Assembly (NCBI RefSeq): GCF_900129975.1 | Contig: NZ_FSRG01000003.1 | Location: 608,997 to 672,996 of the forward strand | Length of the DNA: 64,000 nt | DNA from: Halodesulfovibrio marinisediminis DSM 17456 | Lineage (GTDB): Bacteria > Desulfobacterota > Desulfovibrionia > Desulfovibrionales > Desulfovibrionaceae | Reading direction: 5' to 3' | Part shown: in pieces, positions 53,274 to 62,521 of the stretch | Position numbering within the stretch: position 1 is the stretch's first letter | Layout of the letters: each line of letters begins with the position of its first letter | Translations under genes and position numbers: made by a program | Notes under the pieces: generated by a model | What the model was told of the DNA's origin: nothing | What the model saw: only the letters and a program-made list of their open reading frames with translations | Database searches by the model: none

Positions 53274-53635
53274 AGCTTGACCCAATAGTTTTAGGGTTAA
53301 TCCAGTAGAGCTTCGCGGCAACTCGAAACTCTACCTATAAACTGTTTGAGCACGCAATAATGCTTAGCTTACAATTTTTTTTGCGTCAATGCATGAGAAA
53401 AATTTTCTGTATTAACACGCCGTTTTTTTGTTTTCTAAACGTAGGTGGAATAGGAAAAAGTAAATATTTTCAATGAGTCAAAATAGTTCTGAGAACGTCT
53501 ACATGTTTTGTAAAATTTTATTGTTTTTTTTACAAAATATAATGCCAGCCGGTGGTCTTGTGGCTGGCATTAGTAATGACACAATGTGTGAACTGCCCCG
53601 ATTCCTGTATGAAAAATGGGCTGATGTTTTGTTGG
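53274..53635. other. Intergenic region TetR / acyltransferase
   Basis: Mostly AT-rich. TTTTGTAA and TTACAAAA (about 53507-53537) form an inverted repeat next to the hairpin at 53540-53572. A 65-codon plus-strand frame at 53473 spans this structure and is not a convincing gene. Confidence 0.5.
53540..53572 (-). terminator. Hairpin after the acyltransferase gene
   Basis: TAATGCCAGCC (53540-53550) and GGCTGGCATTA (53562-53572) pair perfectly (11 bp); ATATTTTG follows on the minus strand. Probably the acyltransferase terminator. Confidence 0.7.
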
Positions 53636-54418
53636 TTATTTGGTCCACTTGTTCAAGGAATATTCAATAAAGTTGCATACAGTTGCATGAGTCTCTTTAC
53701 CATTGCCTTCAGGAATGATTGGAGTATCAAACGCAAAATGAACTTTTTTCAAAATGTCGATTGGACCGAATTCCTTACTGTATTTGCTATGGCCCCAGCA
53801 GTCAGTCTTTAACGCTAAAGGCACAACAGGAACACCGGCTTTTTTGGCAAGCTTTACGCCAATAGAGTTAAATTTACTGCGATCAAACTTTGTGCTTCTT
53901 GTGGACTGGGGGAAAACGATAATAGATTTTCCTTGAGCCAGTTTTTCGCATCCTTCAGACAAAACAGTTTTTAAATCTTCACGTGGATTTGTTCTGTTGA
54001 CCGCAATCGGTTCTCTGGAAGCCATAAGGTCTCCAAAGAACGGATAGGTGAGTAGAGAATTTTTGATAACGAATGTCACAGGCTTATGAGGCTGGATAAT
54101 CGCTGGAAGAACAAATGTTTCAAGTGTGCTCATGTGGTTTCCAATGAACACGCATGGGGATTTTAGTTCTGTAAAAGCAGAGATGTTTTCAAATGAAAGA
54201 GAAACCCCGACCCGTTCCAGCGCTTTAATAATTTGTAAACTTGCCTTGACCCATGCCTGATCGGAAGATTTTCCCTGTTTTGCTTCTCTGTTGGCAGAGT
54301 AAGCAATTTTAGCCATTGATGGATAAAAAAAGAGGGAAGGCAACTTGCTGGAAAGAAAGCCTTTAGCATCGCTTGGAGTAGTATATGTATTGCTGTACAT
54401 TACAGAGTAATTTTCCAT
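53636..54418 (-). CDS. Divergent PlsC-type lysophospholipid acyltransferase
   Basis: A 260-residue protein of the PlsC/AGPAT superfamily, which acylates lysophospholipids at the membrane. Motif I is VFIGNHMSTLETF: the usual NHxSxxD has Glu in place of Asp. Motif II-like VNRTNPREDL, motif III IIVFPQSTRS (usual FPEGTR) and motif IV VPVVPLALKTD follow. It is therefore a variant subclass; activity is likely but the acceptor is unknown. ATG 54418 has GGAG 6 bases upstream. Confidence 0.82.
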   Translation of the reverse strand: MENYSVMYSNTYTTPSDAKGFLSSKLPSLFFYPSMAKIAYSANREAKQGKSSDQAWVKASLQIIKALERVGVSLSFENISAFTELKSPCVFIGNHMSTLETFVLPAIIQPHKPVTFVIKNSLLTYPFFGDLMASREPIAVNRTNPREDLKTVLSEGCEKLAQGKSIIVFPQSTRSTKFDRSKFNSIGVKLAKKAGVPVVPLALKTDCWGHSKYSKEFGPIDILKKVHFAFDTPIIPEGNGKETHATVCNFIEYSLNKWTK

Positions 54419-54728
54419 GAATTCTCCATACAGAGGAAATATATTTGTCAATTCGCGTTTTAGCTAGCACAGAACTAAATGGCATTTCAACGTATTAGAT
54501 TGAGGAAAAAACGTTGATTGATATACGTGGTGAGTAGTTAGCGAATGGGAAAGAAGTGACGCGCTTTTCTGGACAATTTTCGGCAAATGCGCAAGAAGAG
54601 AAAAAAATATGCATCCGCGCAAAATAGACTTGTTCTGTTTGCCTCAGATGTTGAGCCTATTTTGGGATGAAATGGTAACAAAAACAAGTAACTGAACTGC
54701 AGTTTACTAGTAGATTCAAGGTGGTAAT
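54419..54728. other. Divergent region acyltransferase / ettA
   Basis: About 310 bases with no gene. It should hold the promoters of both flanking genes. AAGGTGG at 54719-54725 is the ettA ribosome site. No clear operator. Confidence 0.45.
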
Positions 54729-56414
54729 ATGAGTCAGAACGAGCCGGATAAGATTATTTATTCGATGGTTCGCGTGACAAAGCGTCACGGTCAGAAAGAG
54801 GTTCTCAAGGATATTTCTCTTTCGTATTTTTATGGTGCAAAAATTGGTGTGCTGGGCCTTAACGGTTCCGGTAAATCTTCCCTTCTCAAGGTGCTTGCAG
54901 GTGTTGATACTGCGTTCGAAGGTGAAACCCATGTTTCTCCAGGTTTTACTTTAGGCTACCTTGAGCAGGAGCCTCTTGTAGACGAAACACGTACTGTACG
55001 TGAAGTAGTAGAAGAGGGCGTTGGTGATGTTATGGCTCTTATTAATGAGTTTAATGACATCAACGCAAAGTTTGCTGAGCCTATGGAACCTGAAGAAATG
55101 GATGCTCTTATCGAGAAGCAGGCTCAGGTGCAGGAGCAGATGGATGCCAAAGGCGCATGGGATATTGATTCCCGTTTGCAGATGGCTATGGACGCGCTGC
55201 GTTGTCCTCCAGCTGATACACCAGTAAATGTTATCTCTGGTGGTGAAAAACGTCGTGTAGCGTTATGTCGTCTGCTCTTGCAGAACCCGGACATCTTGCT
55301 CCTTGACGAACCTACTAACCATCTTGATGCAGAATCTGTTGCATGGCTTGAACGCTACCTTCAGAACTTCCCGGGCACTGTTATTGCTGTAACTCACGAC
55401 CGTTACTTCCTTGATAACGTTGCTGGCTGGATTCTTGAGCTTGATCGCGGCCGTGGTATTCCTTGGAAAGGCAACTACTCCAGTTGGCTTGATCAGAAGC
55501 AGAAGCGTCTTGCTTTGGAAGAAAAAAGAGAGTCCGAACGTCAGAAAACTTTGCAGCGCGAACTTGATTGGATTCGCATGTCTCCAAAGGGACGTCATTC
55601 CAAGTCTAAAGCTCGCATCAGTGCGTACGAATCTCTTGTTTCTCATGAGTCTGAAGCACATGCTAAAGATCTTGAAATCTACATTCCACCGGGACCGCGT
55701 CTTGGTAAGCAGGTAATCGAAATGAAAGACGTTACTAAGTCTCTCGGTGAAAAACTGCTTGTTGAGGACATGAGCTGCATTATTCCAGCAGGTGCGATTG
55801 TGGGTATCATCGGTCCTAACGGTGCGGGTAAATCTACCACATTCAAAATGCTTATCGGTGAAGAAACTCCTGATTCCGGTGAAGTTGTGGTTGGTGAAAC
55901 TGTACAGTTTGCTCATGTTGATCAGGGACGTGATTCTCTTGAGTCTGGAAAATCCGTATACGAAGTTATTTCCGGTGGGTATGAGACAATCAAACTTGGA
56001 ACTCAGGAAGTTAATGCTCGTGCATACTGCTCACGCTTCGGTATTACCGGTGCAGATCAGCAGAAGAATGTAGATGTTCTTTCTGGTGGTGAGCGTAACC
56101 GAGTGCACCTTGCACAGATCCTTAAGTCCGGTGCAAACGTAATCCTTCTTGACGAACCTACAAACGATCTCGACGTAAATACCATGCGTGCGCTTGAAGA
56201 AGCTCTTGAGAACTTCGCAGGCTCTGTGCTGGTTATTTCTCACGACCGCTGGTTCCTCGATCGTATCGCAACCCATATTCTCGCTTTTGAAGGTGATTCT
56301 CAGGTTGTGTTCTATGATGGTAACTACACCGAATACGAAGCTGACCGTAAAAAACGTTTGGGCAAAGATGCAGATCAGCCTCAACGAATTAAGTACCGTA
56401 AGCTTACTCGATAG
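54729..56414 (+). CDS. ettA: Energy-dependent translational throttle EttA (ABC-F)
   Basis: EttA binds the ribosomal E site and gates the first steps of elongation according to the ATP/ADP ratio. The 561-residue product has two ABC cassettes without membrane parts: Walker A GLNGSGKSS and GPNGAGKST, signatures ISGGEKRRVALC and LSGGERNRVHLA, Walker B LLLDEPTNHLD and ILLDEPTNDLD. The ABC-F linker (QKTLQRELDWIRMSPKGRHSKSKARI) matches EttA rather than Uup. It is transcribed alone. Confidence 0.95.
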   Translation: MSQNEPDKIIYSMVRVTKRHGQKEVLKDISLSYFYGAKIGVLGLNGSGKSSLLKVLAGVDTAFEGETHVSPGFTLGYLEQEPLVDETRTVREVVEEGVGDVMALINEFNDINAKFAEPMEPEEMDALIEKQAQVQEQMDAKGAWDIDSRLQMAMDALRCPPADTPVNVISGGEKRRVALCRLLLQNPDILLLDEPTNHLDAESVAWLERYLQNFPGTVIAVTHDRYFLDNVAGWILELDRGRGIPWKGNYSSWLDQKQKRLALEEKRESERQKTLQRELDWIRMSPKGRHSKSKARISAYESLVSHESEAHAKDLEIYIPPGPRLGKQVIEMKDVTKSLGEKLLVEDMSCIIPAGAIVGIIGPNGAGKSTTFKMLIGEETPDSGEVVVGETVQFAHVDQGRDSLESGKSVYEVISGGYETIKLGTQEVNARAYCSRFGITGADQQKNVDVLSGGERNRVHLAQILKSGANVILLDEPTNDLDVNTMRALEEALENFAGSVLVISHDRWFLDRIATHILAFEGDSQVVFYDGNYTEYEADRKKRLGKDADQPQRIKYRKLTR

Positions 56415-56468
56415 TATCAGAAGAGATTTTTGTACGTTTTACGTACCATCTTTTGTTTATTAAAAATG

Positions 56469-56498
56469 AAGCGGACTCGAAAGGGTCCGCTTTTTTTA
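56469..56498 (+). terminator. Terminator after ettA
   Basis: AAGCGGAC (56469-56476) pairs with GTCCGCTT (56485-56492); T run follows. Confidence 0.92.
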
Positions 56499-56659
56499 GT
56501 TGAGTCGCTTGATGCGCAAAGTACGACAGTCGTATAACTCACAGCGTGGATTTTTCTTTCAGGAGATAGCCATCGTTATTTCCACGGAATTGGCTGGTTA
56601 TGGCATGGTTGGTAGGGTTGATCACAATGTGATGGTTAGCTTTGTACTGTGCATTGAAT

Positions 56660-56689
56660 AAAAAAGGCAGACTCACATGAGTCTGCCTT
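56660..56689 (-). terminator. Terminator after the BON lipoprotein gene
   Basis: AAGGCAGACTCAcaTGAGTCTGCCTT forms a 12-bp stem at 56664-56689; TTTT follows on the minus strand. Confidence 0.92.
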
Positions 56690-56695
56690 CTGCAT

Positions 56696-57244
56696 TTATT
56701 GCACCTGAATATATGAGGTAACAGATCGAACTTTTGGAACGGCTCTGGCGTGTTGGGTGATTTTTTGTTTTTCTTTGTTTGTCCCTACAATGCCTGTAAG
56801 AACGATGTTGCATTGTACGACGTCAACAGAAACATTTGTCGACCAAATTTCTTTGTCGGCAATCAGTGCTTTGTTAAGCTGTGCACTCATTGTCACATTG
56901 TCAGTTGTGCCACAAAAGTCTTTCTCATTTTTGAGGAGCAAATATGGCACAACGCTTTGGACGCCCTTAGTATTGCGTGCAGTTGAAATGGCACGGCTAC
57001 GTTGTGAAAGTGAGTCGACTTCTCCAATAAGGTAAACTTTTTTATTGTAGGTCTTAACTGAGACGTCTAGTGCATTACTTGTTTTTTCTTTAATCAGCTT
57101 GTTGAGCACAGTGGCGGTAATAACAGTGTCTGAATATTGCTCACTGATGTTACGTTCGTCTACAGCGGTGTTGTACACGGCACACCCTGATAGGGTGTAG
57201 CAAAGTGTAAGTACTACTGTAACGCAGAATAGCTTCTTTAGCAT
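56696..57244 (-). CDS. BON-domain lipoprotein (DolP/OsmY-like)
   Basis: A 182-residue envelope protein. The lipoprotein signal ends LSGC (Cys21). Two BON domains follow: residues about 40-105 (DTVITATVLNKLIKEKTSNALDVSVKTYNKKVYLIGEVDS) and 115-182 (MSAQLNKALIADKEIWSTNVSVDVVQCNIVLTGIV). This is the DolP (YraP) plan of an outer-membrane lipoprotein binding anionic phospholipids; a general envelope-stress role is likely. GGAGAG precedes ATG 57244. Confidence 0.88.
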   Translation of the reverse strand: MLKKLFCVTVVLTLCYTLSGCAVYNTAVDERNISEQYSDTVITATVLNKLIKEKTSNALDVSVKTYNKKVYLIGEVDSLSQRSRAISTARNTKGVQSVVPYLLLKNEKDFCGTTDNVTMSAQLNKALIADKEIWSTNVSVDVVQCNIVLTGIVGTNKEKQKITQHARAVPKVRSVTSYIQVQ

Positions 57245-57271
57245 GTGTGTCTCTCCTGATGCTATAGGGAA

Positions 57272-58486
57272 TTAACGGAAGCTTTTTCTGGCGCGAGCAA
57301 GCCAAGCTGTCAGGCGTGGTTCAACTCCTTGCTCTCGCTGCTGGTAGAATCTACGGCCTGCGAGATCGTCAGGAAGATATTGCTGGGGAACATAACCTTC
57401 TGGATAGTTGTGAGGGTATAGGTAGCCTTTACCGTATCCCCATTCTTTTTGAAGTTTAGTAGAGGGATTTCGTAAGTGCAGTGGTACAGGTTTTCTTCCG
57501 TGTGTTCGTATTTCCTTAGCAGCGGCCAAGTATGCTGCATAGGTTGAATTGCTTTTAGGCGCAAGAGCCAAATATGTTACTGTTTCAGCCAATGGAATGA
57601 ATCCTTCCGGCATCCCAACAAATTCTACAGCTTGCTGGCATGATACAGCCAAAGGTAATGCATTAGGGTCTGCAAGACCTACGTCTTCTGACGCAGAAAG
57701 AATTAGCCTGCGGCATACAAAACGGGGATCTTCTCCTCCTTCCAGCAGACAGGCCAGGTAGTAGAGGGCTGCATCAACGTCGCTACCACGGATAGATTTG
57801 ATCATTGCTGATGCAAGTTCGTAGTGGCTGTCACCGTTTTTGTCATGACGTGCGATGACGTCAGGGAGGGCAGCCTTAAGTTGATCCGGCTCTCTGGCTT
57901 CAGTTGGAAGTTGGGAAATATATTCGACAAGGTTTAGCATGGTGCGCGCATCACCGTGGGCAATCCCTGCAACCATTTCATAGACAGCTTCATCAAGTGT
58001 TACCCCACATGCTTCTGCCCCTTTTTGAGCCAGAGCCTGAAGTGATGTGTTAGGTAATGGCTTTAGCTTAAGTGTATGGAGTCGGGATAGCAGTTGTCTT
58101 GTAACGCTGAATGAAGGATTCTCCGTAGTTGTTGCAATGAGCGTGATTTCACCTGATTCGAGAATAGGAAGAAAAAAGTCCTGCTGAGCCTTAGAGAATC
58201 TATGTAATTCGTCCAGAACCAGAACCTCAACGCCTTTAAGGGACTTCCGTAGCTGAGTGAGGCCTGCTTCCGGAGCACTGACACGCAGCCACTTTAAACC
58301 AGTGTGTTTGGCAAGCAATAACGCAAGAGTCGATTTTCCACATCCCGGAGGGCCGAACATAAGCAAGCTTGGAAGGCGAGTTGCTTTAGTCAGTGCGGTA
58401 ATACGCGCAGAAAGGTGTTCTTGCCCTGAGAATTCCTCGAAGGAGTTAGGACGAATTTTGTCTGCAAGAGGTTGCTTTGCCTCCAT
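57272..58486 (-). CDS. rarA: Replication-associated recombination protein RarA
   Basis: A 404-residue AAA+ ATPase of the RarA/MgsA/WRNIP1 family, acting at stalled replication forks. It opens PLADKIRPNSFEEFSGQEHL, with Walker A MFGPPGCGKSTLA, Walker B VLVLDELHRFSKAQQDFFLP, sensor TTTENPSF, and a C-terminal tetramerisation domain (VGMPEGFIPLAETVTYLALAPKSN). ATG 58486 has AAGGAG 6 bases upstream; an earlier start at 58513 overlaps rsmE. It follows rsmE by 13 bases. Confidence 0.94.
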   Translation of the reverse strand: MEAKQPLADKIRPNSFEEFSGQEHLSARITALTKATRLPSLLMFGPPGCGKSTLALLLAKHTGLKWLRVSAPEAGLTQLRKSLKGVEVLVLDELHRFSKAQQDFFLPILESGEITLIATTTENPSFSVTRQLLSRLHTLKLKPLPNTSLQALAQKGAEACGVTLDEAVYEMVAGIAHGDARTMLNLVEYISQLPTEAREPDQLKAALPDVIARHDKNGDSHYELASAMIKSIRGSDVDAALYYLACLLEGGEDPRFVCRRLILSASEDVGLADPNALPLAVSCQQAVEFVGMPEGFIPLAETVTYLALAPKSNSTYAAYLAAAKEIRTHGRKPVPLHLRNPSTKLQKEWGYGKGYLYPHNYPEGYVPQQYLPDDLAGRRFYQQREQGVEPRLTAWLARARKSFR

Positions 58487-58499
58487 CGACATCTCCTTG

Positions 58500-59231
58500 C
58501 TAACGTGCAGCATTGTTCACTTCACCTTTCCACCAAGCTAGGCCGAGGCACAGCAGTGCCGCTGTTTCCCAGCGTAAAATTCTTTTTCCAAGGCTGACTG
58601 GTTTAGCGCCTTGTTCCTGAAAGTAGTTTGCCTCAGCGTCAGAAAAACCACCTTCTGGTCCGATGATAAACAGTGTTTTTCCTGAAAGATCTAGTTGGGC
58701 AGATGAGAGAATGTCAGATGGAGATTGACCTTCCCACAGCATGAATATGTTGTCGAATTCAGCTGCGCGATTCATGACGCCTTTAGCACCATCAGTAAAT
58801 GTAGCAAGTTCGGGAACCCAAGGATTGTCGCATTGTTTTGCTCCGGCCTGCATTTGGCCTTCCCATCCTTCTTTAATTTCTACAGGAACTTTGGATTGTG
58901 AACGGTCTGCTTGCCAGAACCAAAGTCCGGCGGCTCCAAATTCAACAGCTTTCTCAAAAATCCAGCCACGACGTACAGATTTTCCCCAACCGATAGCAAC
59001 ATAGTGCTCTGATTCCGGTTTGGGATGTTCTATGATTTCCTGCTGTTCAAGCGATACTGTGTGCTTGGTCGTATCTGTAATGATAAATGTACCCTCACGG
59101 CCTTTACCATCAAGTAGGCGGACAGTGTCACCTGTTTTCATTCGCAGCACTTTAATGGCATGCTTGGCTTCTTGTCCATCGAGCACGCAGTGCTCGTCCC
59201 ATTTATCTGCTTCAAGAAAAAATGTTTTCAT
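58500..59231 (-). CDS. rsmE: 16S rRNA (uracil-1498 N3) methyltransferase
   Basis: Methylates U1498 of 16S rRNA with SAM. The 243-residue product has a PUA-like N-terminus (EQAKHAIKVLRMKTGDTVRLLDGKG) and a SPOUT domain with the deep trefoil knot IIGPEGGFSDAEANYFQEQGAKPVSLGKRILRWETAALL. This is the RsmE signature. Normal length. ATG 59231 follows a weak GAGATA region. It is cotranscribed with rarA. Confidence 0.95.
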   Translation of the reverse strand: MKTFFLEADKWDEHCVLDGQEAKHAIKVLRMKTGDTVRLLDGKGREGTFIITDTTKHTVSLEQQEIIEHPKPESEHYVAIGWGKSVRRGWIFEKAVEFGAAGLWFWQADRSQSKVPVEIKEGWEGQMQAGAKQCDNPWVPELATFTDGAKGVMNRAAEFDNIFMLWEGQSPSDILSSAQLDLSGKTLFIIGPEGGFSDAEANYFQEQGAKPVSLGKRILRWETAALLCLGLAWWKGEVNNAAR

Positions 59232-59269
59232 GAATTTATATCTCGTTATTGTATGTAGCTCAAAGGCAA

Positions 59270-59300
59270 TAAAAAAGGGAAGCCAAACGGCTTCCCTTTT
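59270..59300 (-). terminator. Terminator after gcvT
   Basis: AAAAGGGAAGCC (59273-59284) pairs with GGCTTCCCTTTT (59289-59300); T tract follows on the minus strand. It separates gcvT from rsmE. Confidence 0.9.
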
Positions 59301-59322
59301 AATTTATTCATTTGCATGCAGC

Positions 59323-60411
59323 TTAGTCAACAAGCTTCATACGTGCTGTGCCGTCTTTGTAGAAAGGCAGTTCTGCTTTCGTTGCTTCAAGTGATGTACG
59401 AGCACCTTTAACGAGGAATTTCTCATTATCAGCTGCTTCAACTTTTACATATGCTAACGCTACAGAATGACCAACGCTAGGGCAGTAGGAACCACTGGTA
59501 ACGCGTCCAACCTCGGTACCGTCTTCAAGAGTAACGACATCATCATGACGTGCAGAACGGCGACCAGGAATGGAAAGAGGAATAAGAAGCTCAGTGCCTT
59601 CACGGTCTTTGCCCTTTCCAACGTAGTCTGCTTCGGAGCGGAGCATCCAGCCCATACCGGCAGCGGTAGGGGAGTGCGTAGTATCAAGGTCTTGTCCGTA
59701 GAGTGGAAGGCCAACTTCAAGGCGAAGAGTGTCGCGTGCGCCAAGTCCAGCTGGTTCAACTTCTTCCTGCGCCATAAGTGCTTCCCAAAGTGGAAGTGCA
59801 TTTTCTGCTGGGAGGTAGAATTCGTAACCAAGTTCACCGGTGTACCCGGTGCGGCTGATAATAAGTGGCTGGTCGTTGAATTCTACAGTGCGGAAGTTGA
59901 AGTATTTGAGGTCACGAAGGGAGCTGTCGAAAACTTTTTCGAGCACTTCGTATGCCTTAGGACCCTGAAGGTCAATTTTTGCTGTCTGGTCAGACATGTC
60001 TTCCAGAGTGAGGTGCTCAGGAAGGTTTTCTTTAATCCAGTTAAAATCGCTTTCGATGCATGCAGCGTTAACTACGAGCAGATATTCATCTTTTTCAAGG
60101 CAGTAAATAATAAGGTCGTCACGGATACCGCCCTCTTCGTTCAGCAAGAAGCCATAACCACATTTACCCGGAGCGAGTTTGTCCAGATTATGGGTTACGA
60201 TTTTTGATAGAGCTTCACAAGCGCCGTCGCCTACAAGACCAAATTCGCCCATGTGACAGATGTCATAAATAGATGCTAGTTCACGGCAGTGGGTGTGTTC
60301 AGCAATGATACCGGTGTACTGGATAGGCATTTCCCATCCTGCAAACGGAGCCATCTTGGCACCAGCAGCTTTGTGCCAAGCGGTAAGCGGGGTTTGTAAG
60401 AGTTCAGACAC
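59323..60411 (-). CDS. gcvT: Aminomethyltransferase (glycine cleavage T protein)
   Basis: T protein of the glycine cleavage system; moves the aminomethyl group to tetrahydrofolate and releases NH3. The 362-residue product has MAPFAGWEMPIQY, HMGEFGLVGDGA, the TGYTGELGYEFYLP folate-site segment and GLGARDTLRLEVGLPLYGQD. The start is a GTG at 60411, 7 bases past GGGAGG; upstream residues from 60462 (MITTTTTNTLTRS) do not fit. No gcvH or gcvP gene is adjacent. It could serve one-carbon metabolism on its own here. Confidence 0.94.
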   Translation of the reverse strand: MSELLQTPLTAWHKAAGAKMAPFAGWEMPIQYTGIIAEHTHCRELASIYDICHMGEFGLVGDGACEALSKIVTHNLDKLAPGKCGYGFLLNEEGGIRDDLIIYCLEKDEYLLVVNAACIESDFNWIKENLPEHLTLEDMSDQTAKIDLQGPKAYEVLEKVFDSSLRDLKYFNFRTVEFNDQPLIISRTGYTGELGYEFYLPAENALPLWEALMAQEEVEPAGLGARDTLRLEVGLPLYGQDLDTTHSPTAAGMGWMLRSEADYVGKGKDREGTELLIPLSIPGRRSARHDDVVTLEDGTEVGRVTSGSYCPSVGHSVALAYVKVEAADNEKFLVKGARTSLEATKAELPFYKDGTARMKLVD

Positions 60412-60461
60412 AGCATGTCCTCCCGATCTGGTTAAAGTGTTGGTTGTTGTGGTTGTGATCA

Positions 60462-62195
60462 TTAAAGGTCGAAGCCTTCAATAGATTTGTTTCGAGCTTT
60501 GCGGATTGCCTTGATGTCGTCAAGCAAAGAGACCAGTTTGCCGTATTCTTTTTTTATGCCTAACCCGTACTCTGAGAGGTCGTCATCACGCTTTGTGATA
60601 TAGTTTCGGCATAGGTAACGGTCATTTAAAATAGCCTCTGTAATGCTGATCATGGAGGCAACCAGCTCTTCGAAATATGTTGTGATGTCGAATCGAAGTT
60701 CTTGGAGGATGTCTACAGATTGCTCCAGCATTTCTGCATAAGGGATTTTTTCACCCTTAATTTTGCGTTTCTTTAACCGTTCAAGAACCATGATTTTACG
60801 GGCTTGCTCAATATAGTTGTAGCGAAATTGAACGTCATGGTAGAGGGCTTTGTAGCTGTCAAATGCTTCTTCTTTTTCTGCATCATACAGGTAGCCTTCA
60901 AGGACCCTTACGACATTTGCGTAAAATTCATCAGAGTAACTGATAATGCGGCGCTGATGTTTAGACAGCCATGAGTATAGGAATTTAAGTCGCTTTTCTT
61001 CAGTGTCTGTGTTTTCGACAAGCTCAATACGCTTATAGGTAATGTGCCCGATATATTCACCGCGAACAATATCGTTCAGGCGCAGGATCATGTTGGTCGT
61101 ATCTTTTATGATGTTGAGATCATCGATTGACCGGCCTGTAATCGGGTGAATAACTTCCTGTTTCGTAACAGAAAGTGCACGTTCTTGTCGGACGTTTTCC
61201 GGGTTGAACTTATGCTGCGTGTACGTAACACGCAAAATTACAACATGACGCTTTCTGTCTACGAAAAAACCACCTTCTTCCAGACGGCGAATCACTTCAG
61301 ATTGATCTTCATCTACTTGTACAAGAGCGATTTTTTCTACAGTAGGGTAGCGACGTTTTGTTGAAGTAGAGGATATTGTTGTGATGACTCGGTCGGTTTG
61401 TCCAAGTACACGAACCATGAATTTTTCACCGGCCTTATGTAAGCGGCGGGAAAATAACGCGCTGGAGGTTCTGCGTTCAGAGCAAATGGTGAAGCCATAA
61501 AGTTCCATAAGATAGTGGTAAACAAAAAGCCTGTTTTGTTCGTACTTCTTGTGGTTTCCAACTTCAAATTTTTTCGCTCGGAGACCAAAACGCTTGATTT
61601 CAGGATCGAGGTCAGAAGGGAACGAACCATACACACCTGCAAGATGGAAGAAGCCTGAGGAGTCCAACGCGAGCACATGCGCTCTGTCCATTTCTAAAAT
61701 ATATGGCAGGAGTTGTGGGTAGTAATCCAGTACAGATGTGTCGACTTTGCCGAACTCTTCTTTGAATAGCTCGTGAAATTTACGCGGAATACGGTTTTGA
61801 ATTGTCTCGACATTTTGCTCGATAGTACAGCTTTCTAAAGGACATGCGTATCCATCAGCCTTAAAGGTGACGTCCATTAAGGAATGTAAAATGTCGAATT
61901 GGAAAATTTCGGAAAAATATTGAAGTTCTCGTTCAAAAGCTACTAGTGAAAAACCGGGCAGGTCTTTGTATTCGAAAAAGTCGCTTTCAAATGATGGGAG
62001 CAGCTCTCCGCGTTCAACTAGTGGGTAGTCCTCTTTTTCAAAAAAAGGACGCAACAGACATTGCGTAATCTGGACGGCATCAAGAAAATCTTTAAGTTCG
62101 GAAAGATTTGTGATGCTGATAGGTTCGCTGAATGAAAACGTGTCTTTCCATGGTAAGCCGCATTCGCGGAAGGCATCTTTCCAGTGTTTTGGCAT
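60462..62195 (-). CDS. Large uncharacterised protein, 577 residues
   Basis: Family not recognised. The product (MPKHWKDAFRECGLPWKDTF...) has no signal, membrane segment or obvious catalytic motif. Residues about 380-577 are rich in charged helices (ARKIMVLERLKKRKIKGEKIPYAEM...LRFDITTYFEELVASMISITEAILNDRYL). A middle segment (RFGLRAKKFEVGNHKKYEQNRLFVYHYLMELYGF) looks well ordered. The start is ATG 62195 or TTG 62201, without a ribosome site. It overlaps the in-frame extension of gcvT only and is divergent from the GAF gene. Confidence 0.75.
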   Translation of the reverse strand: MPKHWKDAFRECGLPWKDTFSFSEPISITNLSELKDFLDAVQITQCLLRPFFEKEDYPLVERGELLPSFESDFFEYKDLPGFSLVAFERELQYFSEIFQFDILHSLMDVTFKADGYACPLESCTIEQNVETIQNRIPRKFHELFKEEFGKVDTSVLDYYPQLLPYILEMDRAHVLALDSSGFFHLAGVYGSFPSDLDPEIKRFGLRAKKFEVGNHKKYEQNRLFVYHYLMELYGFTICSERRTSSALFSRRLHKAGEKFMVRVLGQTDRVITTISSTSTKRRYPTVEKIALVQVDEDQSEVIRRLEEGGFFVDRKRHVVILRVTYTQHKFNPENVRQERALSVTKQEVIHPITGRSIDDLNIIKDTTNMILRLNDIVRGEYIGHITYKRIELVENTDTEEKRLKFLYSWLSKHQRRIISYSDEFYANVVRVLEGYLYDAEKEEAFDSYKALYHDVQFRYNYIEQARKIMVLERLKKRKIKGEKIPYAEMLEQSVDILQELRFDITTYFEELVASMISITEAILNDRYLCRNYITKRDDDLSEYGLGIKKEYGKLVSLLDDIKAIRKARNKSIEGFDL

Positions 62196-62521
62196 CGGCA
62201 ATCGGGCTGGCTGTCGTTAAAAAAAGTAAAATAACTGGTTACGCAATAGTGCAATTTGCTTGCTAATCCTTGCATACTATTTTTTTTTCTAAAAAAACTC
62301 TAGCATTTCATGGAAAAAAACCAGTACTCTCATTGCTTGGCGTCTCATTAAAAAAATGATAATAAATTCTGAGGGCTTTATCTTTATATAGAGACTCAAG
62401 GGCTAGCCGGAAAAATGATGGTTAACCTGTGTTCTGTACGTAAAAACCGTTATAGAATGTGCGCTGCAGATTTACTATTTGCTTCTGTACAGATCAGAAT
62501 ACTTTGACTGGGTTATGTCGG
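62196..62521. other. Divergent region upstream of the GAF gene
   Basis: About 325 bases, AT-rich in the centre. It must carry promoters for both flanking genes, but none could be named. A short frame ATG 62515 (9 codons) overlaps the GAF start and may be a leader peptide or chance. Confidence 0.4.
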
